Source of the DNA: JBCCEJ01 sp039030335
GTDB lineage: Bacteria > Pseudomonadota > Gammaproteobacteria > HK1
Assembly (NCBI GenBank): GCA_039030335.1
Contig: JBCCEJ010000120.1
Location: 1 to 6,235 of the forward strand
Length of the DNA stretch: 6,235 nucleotides
Direction: 5' to 3'
Below are positions 1-4,596 of the stretch, in pieces. Position numbers and translations under genes: made by a program. The first letter of the stretch is position 1. Every line of letters begins with the position of its first letter. The notes under the pieces were generated by a model, which worked only from the letters and a program-made list of their open reading frames with translations, was not told where the DNA came from and did no database searches.

Positions 1-983
1 CGGAGGGCGCGTCTGATCGGGTTGCGTTTGATGGCGGCCATCAAGTCACGATCGCCAACGATCATGCCCGTTTGCGGCCCGCCCAGCAGTTTATCGCCGC
101 TGAAGGTAACGAGGTTTACGCCGGCGCCCAGGACCTCGGTCACGGTCAACTCGCGCGGCAAGCCCCAGTCAGCCAGGTCGACCAGTGTGCCACTGCCAAG
201 ATCCGAAATCATGGGCAGACCGTTAGCGTGCGCGATCGCAGACATCTCCGTCATCGGCACTTCTTTGGTGAAACCCTGCACTACGTAGTTACTGGTATGC
301 ACGTGCATCAGAGCGGCGGTATCGGCGGACAGCGCCTGCTCGTAGTCGCGCGCGTGGGTGCGGTTGGTCGTGCCAACTTCCACCAGTCTGGCTCCCGACC
401 GGGCCATGATGTCAGGTATGCGGAACGCGTCGCCGATCTCGATCAGCTGTCCGCGTGACACCGGCACTTCGCGGTTTAACGCCAGCGTGTTCAGGACCAG
501 AAGAACGGCTGCAGCATTGTTGTTGACTACGGTAGCGGCTTCTGCCCCGGTCAGCTCGCAGAGCAGGCTTTCCACATGGGAGTCACGATCGCCACGCTTA
601 CCTGCATGGAGGTCATATTCGAGGTTACACGCCATCTGACCGACGCGCTGTACGGCTGCGAGCGCCCGTTCCGGAAGCACGGCGCGGCCGAGATTCGTGT
701 GCACGAGCGTGCCCGTCAGGTTCAGGACGGGCGTCAGGCTGGACTTTTCATCGCGAGCCAGCCGTTGTGCCACGGCGTCGGATACCTGAGTGAGTTCTAT
801 CGAGGGCAACTGGCCGCTGCGCACTGCGGCTCGCAGCGCGTCCAGCTCGGCGCGCGCGGCGGCGACCAGACGCATGTGCCCGTGGCGGCTGGCGAGACCC
901 GGCAAAGCGTGGACGACGCGATCGACGGACGGCAGCTGTCGGAGCAGCTGGCGTGCATCTTCTGAGTTCGTGGCAGGTTTCAC
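1..983 (-). CDS. selA: L-seryl-tRNA(Sec) selenium transferase (selenocysteine synthase), C-terminus cut by window edge
   Basis: SelA is a cytoplasmic PLP enzyme that converts seryl-tRNA(Sec) to selenocysteinyl-tRNA(Sec) using selenophosphate. About 327 residues are visible. Reading the minus strand gives family landmarks in order: an N-terminal QLPSVDR segment near residue 18, LNLTGTLVHTNLGRA near 86-100, EYDLHAGKRGDRD, VVNNNAAAVLLV near 152-162, VSRGQLIEIG, EVGTTNRTHARDY near 201, VHTSNYVVQGFTK near 228, SDLGSGTLVDL near 260 and TFSGDKLLGGPQTG. The PLP lysine is K298 (codon 90-92), close to K295 of the ~463-residue E. coli enzyme as I recall it. That agreement supports the GTG start at 983. 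No ATG lies between it and the upstream in-frame stop near 1062, and the Shine-Dalgarno is weak. About 135-140 C-terminal residues are off the left edge, where selB often follows. It is transcribed divergently from the channel gene. Identity is essentially certain; the exact start is less so. Confidence 0.96.
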   Translation of the reverse strand, partial: MKPATNSEDARQLLRQLPSVDRVVHALPGLASRHGHMRLVAAARAELDALRAAVRSGQLPSIELTQVSDAVAQRLARDEKSSLTPVLNLTGTLVHTNLGRAVLPERALAAVQRVGQMACNLEYDLHAGKRGDRDSHVESLLCELTGAEAATVVNNNAAAVLLVLNTLALNREVPVSRGQLIEIGDAFRIPDIMARSGARLVEVGTTNRTHARDYEQALSADTAALMHVHTSNYVVQGFTKEVPMTEMSAIAHANGLPMISDLGSGTLVDLADWGLPRELTVTEVLGAGVNLVTFSGDKLLGGPQTGMIVGDRDLMAAIKRNPIRRAL

Positions 984-1059
984 CGCTGAGTTGTGTCTCG
1001 ATTGGGGCGCGCTCGCCTGGCGGCCGGGAGGCTTGACCGTCGGGGGCGCCGCCGCGTGG

Positions 1060-1099
1060 ATTTAGCAGATAAACTATGGGGCTTTACGGGCTCCGGCAA
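1060..1099. promoter_or_regulatory. Possible divergent promoter region between selA and the channel gene
   Basis: Positions 1060-1077 are the most AT-rich stretch of the 225-bp divergent gap. On the minus strand TTGCCG (1099-1094) and TAGTTT (1076-1071) are separated by 17 bp, a marginal sigma70-type pair that would serve selA. On the plus strand TAAACT (1070-1075) is a 4/6 match to a -10 box but has no good -35 box at standard spacing; TTGACC (1033-1038) is too far upstream. Both are weak matches in GC-rich DNA and should be read as a guess at where the promoters lie. Confidence 0.2.
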
Positions 1100-1103
1100 G
1101 GCC

Positions 1104-1143
1104 TGCGTGTAACGCACGTAAGTTCACGTCGGGTGCGTAACGC
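1104..1143. repeat. Two small inverted-repeat elements 30 bp apart in the divergent gap
   Basis: TGCGT-gta-ACGCA (1104-1116) is a perfect 5-bp inverted repeat. A second related element, GCGT-a-ACGC (1135-1143, preceded by T at 1134), starts 30 bp later. The two share TGCGT and AACGC. A spacing near three helical turns in a divergent promoter region would suit an operator pair, but the elements are short and may be chance. Confidence 0.3.
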
Positions 1144-1195
1144 CGCGCCGCGCCAGCTGGACATCTGCCGGAGCGAACTGGCGGGTACACAATTT

Positions 1196-1199
1196 GGAG
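1196..1199 (+). promoter_or_regulatory. Ribosome binding site (GGAG) that decides the channel start
   Basis: GGAG lies 9 nt before TTG 1209 and 12 nt before GTG 1212. An in-frame TGA at 1200-1202 rules out any start further upstream, so translation begins at TTG 1209 or the adjacent GTG 1212. The spacing favours TTG. Confidence 0.45.
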
Positions 1200-1208
1200 T
1201 GACAGCAG

Positions 1209-2321
1209 TTGGTGCTGACCTGGCTGGACAACCTGTGGCGAGGCCGCCACCGACGGCGCAAGCACGCCGCGACCGTACGGCGGCTGGACGATTCGCTCTG
1301 GCGCACGGCACTGTACCTTGCCGCCATTTTCTGCGCGCACACGGTTGCGATGGTGACGCTCGAATCGATGCCCCTCGGCGACGCGCTTTGGCTCACGCTT
1401 ACCACTGCGACCACCGTTGGCTACGGGGATGTCTCGGCCAGCACGCTTTGGGGCCGCGTGGCGACGGCGACGCTGTTGTACGCGGGCGGCATTTTCGTAT
1501 TGGCGAAGCTCGCCGGGGATTATTTCGAGTATCGGGCTGAACGCCGCGAACGCATGGTGCGCGGCGAATGGGAGTGGGGTATGCGCGACCACATCGTGAT
1601 TATCAACGCGCCGGAGCTGACACCGGTACAGTACTTTCAGCGACTGATCGAACAGTTTCGCGCGTCGCCCCGCTTTGCCGAGACGCCTATTCAGATCCTG
1701 ACCGATCATTTTCCGAACGGATTACCGGCCGGACTGACCAACTATCCAGACGTCGTGCACTACCATGGCCTGCCGCACTCAGAGGCCGATCTGCTGGCCG
1801 TCGAGGTTTGCGATGCAGTCGGCATCGTCGTTCTCTCAGCATCGGAACATGACGCAGCGTGTGATGCTCAGACCTTCGATACGTTGCATCGTTTGCGTGC
1901 GCTGGGCACAACCGCCCCGGTACTGGCAGAGAGCGTCCGCGACGAGAACCGCGCCCGGCTTCACTCGGCCGGTGCCAACGCGGTTATCCGGCCGGTACGT
2001 GCCTATCCGGGCATGGTCGTACGCGGGCTTGGCTCCCCCGGAGTCGAACAGGTCATGGAGGAGTTGTTCCGTTCCGGAGGTGGCGAGTATCGTCGTTTTG
2101 TAGTCGACGTTGAAGATGTCGTCTGGCACGAGGTTGTGACTGCGCTGCTCAGTCGTGATCTCGGGACCGCGGTGGCTTATGAGGACAGGCACGGAAACGG
2201 GATTCAAACGTCGCCACCGGCCGCAGCACGGATCGGAGCGAGTGCGGTATTTGTTCTCACGCGTTCCGCCGAAAGCGACACGGAGGCGCAAATCGCGGCG
2301 GCACTCGCTGCGTTGAAGTGA
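1209..2321 (+). CDS. Two-transmembrane potassium channel with RCK-like cytoplasmic domain
   Basis: Inner-membrane K+ channel subunit of 370 residues, presumably tetrameric. A basic N-terminus (RGRHRRRKH, 11-19) is followed by TM1 at about 30-52, a pore helix at about 57-68, the selectivity filter TVGYG at 69-73 with D74, and TM2 at about 80-104, then an Arg/Glu-rich linker. From 128 on, the fold pattern is that of a regulator-of-K-conductance (RCK/TrkA-N) domain: HIVIIN strand, IQILTD strand (161-166), VVHYHG...L..VEVCDAVGIVVLSASEHDA (182-216) and a segment ending AGANAVIRP (254-262). The first strand lacks the GxGxxG motif and reads NAPELTPVQYF, so canonical NAD binding is doubtful; this is more like the degenerate RCK domains of BK-type channels. 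The ~100-residue tail is not identified. Ligand and physiological role cannot be read from the sequence. There is no operon partner; selA diverges upstream and a 228-bp gap follows. Confidence 0.9.
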   Translation: MVLTWLDNLWRGRHRRRKHAATVRRLDDSLWRTALYLAAIFCAHTVAMVTLESMPLGDALWLTLTTATTVGYGDVSASTLWGRVATATLLYAGGIFVLAKLAGDYFEYRAERRERMVRGEWEWGMRDHIVIINAPELTPVQYFQRLIEQFRASPRFAETPIQILTDHFPNGLPAGLTNYPDVVHYHGLPHSEADLLAVEVCDAVGIVVLSASEHDAACDAQTFDTLHRLRALGTTAPVLAESVRDENRARLHSAGANAVIRPVRAYPGMVVRGLGSPGVEQVMEELFRSGGGEYRRFVVDVEDVVWHEVVTALLSRDLGTAVAYEDRHGNGIQTSPPAAARIGASAVFVLTRSAESDTEAQIAAALAALK

Positions 2322-2331
2322 GGGTCCGCGT

Positions 2332-2352
2332 CACTGTCGGCCAGCCGGCGTG
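2332..2352 (+). other. Stem-loop with bulged U, 10 nt after the channel UGA stop
   Basis: The 21-nt segment can fold as CAC/GTG (3 bp), an unpaired T2335, then GTCGG/CCGGC (5 bp including one G-T wobble) and a CCAG tetraloop. It begins 10 nt after the TGA at 2319-2321. The simplest reading is a chance or 3'-end hairpin. It is listed because its outline recalls the bacterial SECIS element; see the findings. Confidence 0.3.
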
Positions 2353-2381
2353 CACGGTCTGCGCAAGGGCCTTGGAGCGGG

Positions 2382-2408
2382 CGGGGCAAGTCCGCGCGTG
2401 CTGCCCCG
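2382..2408 (+). terminator. Hairpin downstream of the channel gene, possible terminator
   Basis: CGGGGCA (2382-2388) pairs perfectly with TGCCCCG (2402-2408) across a 13-nt loop, a GC-rich 7-bp stem about 60 nt after the channel stop. There is no T-run after it, so a classical intrinsic terminator is not supported. It could help stop transcription, shield the 3' end, or be chance in GC-rich DNA. Confidence 0.3.
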
Positions 2409-2509
2409 ACAGACGCCGGCGCAAACTACGTTCCCAGGATTGAGTCACCGCAGACGAGAATCGAAAACGCCGGGGTTCGCAACTTCAAACGCGCTGCCCC
2501 AGTACTGAA

Positions 2510-2529
2510 GATGCCGGCGCGCCGACATC
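2510..2529. promoter_or_regulatory. 20-bp near-perfect dyad just upstream of the dgcN ribosome binding site
   Basis: GATGCCGGCGCGCCGACATC is symmetric about 2519/2520, with 9 of 10 base pairs matching (only C2514/A2525 fails). It ends 5 nt before the AAGGAG Shine-Dalgarno at 2535-2540. It could be an operator for a dimeric repressor of the dgcN-dgcA operon or, as RNA, a hairpin that influences ribosome access. No regulator gene is in the window, so the binding protein is unknown. Confidence 0.4.
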
Positions 2530-2534
2530 TCTAG

Positions 2535-2540
2535 AAGGAG
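2535..2540 (+). promoter_or_regulatory. Strong Shine-Dalgarno (AAGGAG) for dgcN
   Basis: AAGGAG is followed by 9 nt and then GTG at 2550. It fixes this non-ATG start as the beginning of dgcN: an in-frame TAG at 2532-2534 excludes anything further upstream. Confidence 0.8.
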
Positions 2541-2549
2541 ACATAAGAA

Positions 2550-3563
2550 GTGGACACCGAAGCGCTGTCAATCCGAAGCCCGTATCTGATGTTCCTTGGC
2601 GATGCGCCTGATCAGCTGGCCGCCAAGACTGCCGACGGCGTCAAGCACTGGCGTCCCGAATGGTGCGTCGCTCAGATGCGCCTGCCGGGCTGCAATGCGG
2701 ATCTCGGATTACCCGACATGTCGATCTCCGAAGCGGCAGCGGCGGGTGTGAAAACCGTGGTGCTGGGCGTAGCGAACCGCGGTGGCGTGATCGGCGAAGC
2801 GTGGATGAAGGAACTGGTCGCCGCGCTCGAGTCGGGCATGGACATCGCAAGCGGCCTGCACACGAAGCTGGCGGGAATTCCCGCGCTGGAGGCGGCGGCT
2901 TCGCGGACCGGCCAGCGCCTGATCGAAGTTCGTCATCCGCGCCAGTCGTTCTCTGTGGCAAGCGGTGTGCGAAGGAGCGGCAAGCGCCTGCTGACGGTGG
3001 GCACGGATTGCTCTGTTGGCAAGATGTTCACGTCGCTCGCGATCGAGCGCGAGATGAAGGCCCGAGGCATGCAGGCCGACTTCCGCGCGACGGGGCAAAC
3101 GGGCATCTTCATCGCCGGAGACGGCGTTTCGGTCGATGCCGTGGTCGCTGATTTCATCTCGGGCGCAACCGAGTGGCTCACACCGGAGAACGATCCGGAT
3201 CACTGGGACGTCGTGGAGGGACAGGGGTCGTTGTTTCACGCTTCGTATGCGGGCGTCAGTCTCGGTCTCCTGCACGGCGCTCAGCCCGATGCCATGGTCA
3301 TGTGCCACGAACCGACGCGTCAGCACATGCGCGGCATCCCGAGTGCTCCGATCCCAGACCTGCAGGAGTGCGTTCGGCTCAACGAAGCGTGCGCACAGCT
3401 GACGCGGCCCGGCAGCCGCGTGGTCGGAGTATCGGTCAACACGGCAGCGCTCGACGAGCAGGCTGCGAACGTCCTGCTGGCAGAAATCGAAAGTGACCTC
3501 GGCATGCCGGCGGTTGATGCTTACCGCTTCGGCGCCGGGCGTCTGGTCGATGAGTTGGATTGA
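2550..3563 (+). CDS. dgcN: D-glutamate N-acetyltransferase DgcN (DUF1611 family)
   Basis: The 337-residue product matches the DUF1611 family in layout. DgcN, characterised in marine bacteria such as Pseudoalteromonas, transfers acetyl from acetyl-CoA to D-glutamate, the first step of the DgcN-DgcA D-glutamate route. An N-terminal domain (about 10-140, with NADLGLPDMSISEA at 49-62) precedes a P-loop-like core: GTDCSVGKM (151-159), FRATGQTGIFIAGDGV (178-193), VVEGQGSLFHASYAGVSLGLLHGAQPD covering 221-247, and MCHEPTRQHMRG (251-262). No signal peptide or membrane segment is seen, so it is cytoplasmic. The start is GTG with a strong Shine-Dalgarno. dgcA follows after 6 bp in the same frame, and that pairing is the best evidence for the specific function. 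DUF1611 alone would only support an uncharacterised P-loop protein or an acyltransferase with another amino-acid substrate. Confidence 0.88.
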   Translation: MDTEALSIRSPYLMFLGDAPDQLAAKTADGVKHWRPEWCVAQMRLPGCNADLGLPDMSISEAAAAGVKTVVLGVANRGGVIGEAWMKELVAALESGMDIASGLHTKLAGIPALEAAASRTGQRLIEVRHPRQSFSVASGVRRSGKRLLTVGTDCSVGKMFTSLAIEREMKARGMQADFRATGQTGIFIAGDGVSVDAVVADFISGATEWLTPENDPDHWDVVEGQGSLFHASYAGVSLGLLHGAQPDAMVMCHEPTRQHMRGIPSAPIPDLQECVRLNEACAQLTRPGSRVVGVSVNTAALDEQAANVLLAEIESDLGMPAVDAYRFGAGRLVDELD

Positions 3564-3569
3564 ACCGCC

Positions 3570-4556
3570 ATGGAACTCTCTGCCCGCCACCTGAGTTGGC
3601 CGCTCGCTGGCACGTTTGCGATCTCCCGCGGTGCGAAAACCACCGCGGAGGTGGTCGTCGCTGAAATCCGGTTCGATGGGGCACTGGGGCGCGCCGAATG
3701 CACGCCTTATCCCCGCTATGACGAAACCGTAGAGTCCGTAATCGGCGAACTCGAGCGCGCCGGAAAGGCTCTTGCGGGGCAAGGTCCGGAAGCCGCACAC
3801 ACGATGACAGCGAGCCTGTTGCCAGCGGGCGCCGCGCGCAACGCGCTCGACTGTGCGCTATGGGATCTGCGCAGCAAGCTCTCCGGGCAGTCAGTCGCGA
3901 GCCTGGTTGGCGAACCGTCGCCCGGCCCCGTACAAAGCGTCTATACGCTGAGTCTGGACACGCCTGAGGCGATGGGAGAGGCGGCCCGTGCGCGTGCCCA
4001 TCTGCCGCGCATGAAACTCAAGCTGGCGGGTGACGGCGACCTCGATCGCGTGGCGGCAGTGCGGGAAAACGCACCTTCCAGTACCCTGATCGTCGACGCC
4101 AACGAAGGCTGGAGCGTCGCGCAGGTTGAACCTTTCAGCGCGGAGCTCGGTGCGCTCGGTGTCGACATGATTGAACAGCCGCTGCCCGCCGCCGACGATG
4201 CGCTGCTCGCCGAGGTCGAACATCCTGTGCCGCTCTGTGCAGACGAGTCGTGCCATACGCGCTCGGATCTTGCGCGCCTCGCCGGACGCTACGAATTCGT
4301 CAATATCAAACTCGACAAGGCTGGTGGACTCACCGAGGCGCTGGCGCTGCGTGATGCGGCCCGCGCGGATGGTTTCAAGATCATGGTGGGGTGCATGCTC
4401 GCCAGTTCGCTCGCCATGGCGCCGGCGGTGTTGGTAGCCCAGGGTGCTGAAGTTGTCGATCTCGATGGCCCGCTGTGGCTCGCCAGGGACTGGCCCGACG
4501 CAATGCGTTACGACGTTACGCTAGCGTACCCGGCGGCGCCCGCTTTATGGGGCTGA
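3570..4556 (+). CDS. dgcA: N-acetyl-D-glutamate racemase DgcA (enolase superfamily, dipeptide-epimerase-like)
   Basis: A 328-residue enolase-superfamily enzyme, expected to interconvert N-acetyl-D- and N-acetyl-L-glutamate with Mg2+. The capping domain spans about 1-115 and the barrel follows. The catalytic set is complete: the KxK motif at the end of a barrel strand (K149, K151), metal ligands D176 (VDANEGW), E202 (MIEQPLP) and D225 (CADES), and the opposite-face base K247 (NIKLDK). These positions equal those I recall for E. coli L-Ala-D/L-Glu epimerase, so that dipeptide epimerase activity is the main alternative. Pairing with dgcN favours the N-acetylglutamate role. ATG 3570 is the only possible early start because the in-frame dgcN TGA lies 6 bp upstream. 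No clear Shine-Dalgarno precedes it, which suggests translational coupling to dgcN. The gene is full length and convergent with the next one. Confidence 0.88.
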   Translation: MELSARHLSWPLAGTFAISRGAKTTAEVVVAEIRFDGALGRAECTPYPRYDETVESVIGELERAGKALAGQGPEAAHTMTASLLPAGAARNALDCALWDLRSKLSGQSVASLVGEPSPGPVQSVYTLSLDTPEAMGEAARARAHLPRMKLKLAGDGDLDRVAAVRENAPSSTLIVDANEGWSVAQVEPFSAELGALGVDMIEQPLPAADDALLAEVEHPVPLCADESCHTRSDLARLAGRYEFVNIKLDKAGGLTEALALRDAARADGFKIMVGCMLASSLAMAPAVLVAQGAEVVDLDGPLWLARDWPDAMRYDVTLAYPAAPALWG

Positions 4557-4565
4557 GGTAGTACG

Positions 4566-4585
4566 GCGGATGCGCGAATGTCCGC
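4566..4585. terminator. Small hairpin at the convergent junction
   Basis: GCGGA (4566-4570) pairs with TCCGC (4581-4585) across a 10-nt loop whose ends can add two wobble pairs. It lies in the 40-bp gap between the convergent stops of dgcA (4556) and the minus-strand gene (4597), where a bidirectional terminator is expected. The stem is short and no clear T-run follows on either strand, only TCTTT at 4593-4597 for the plus strand. Confidence 0.3.
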
Positions 4586-4596
4586 TCGCCCGTCTT

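Noticed and set aside
72..965. Plus-strand frames of 88-129 codons over 22-965
   Set aside because: All are antisense to selA, whose motifs including the PLP lysine segment are read unambiguously on the minus strand.
1076..1540. 154-codon plus-strand frame starting with ATG in the selA-channel gap
   Set aside because: It runs out of frame through the channel coding sequence and gives a His/Arg/Ala-rich product without motifs. The channel frame is clearly the real one.
1074..1709. 211-codon minus-strand frame overlapping the channel gene
   Set aside because: Antisense to the TVGYGD channel, Arg-rich, no domain signature and no convincing ribosome binding site.
2440..2468. TTGAGT at 2440-2445 as a -35 box for the dgcN operon
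   Set aside because: No sequence resembling a -10 box lies at 16-18 bp spacing; the positions read TCGAAA or GAAAAC.
2483..2489. CTTCAAA, identical to the anticodon loop of tRNA-Sec (UCA anticodon), considered as a selC gene
   Set aside because: The five bases on either side do not pair, and no long extra arm, T arm or acceptor stem can be formed around it.
2709..3800. 363-codon open frame on the minus strand across dgcN and dgcA
   Set aside because: It is antisense to two strongly identified enzymes. Its translation is Arg/His-rich with no recognisable motif, as expected of a shadow frame in GC-rich coding DNA.
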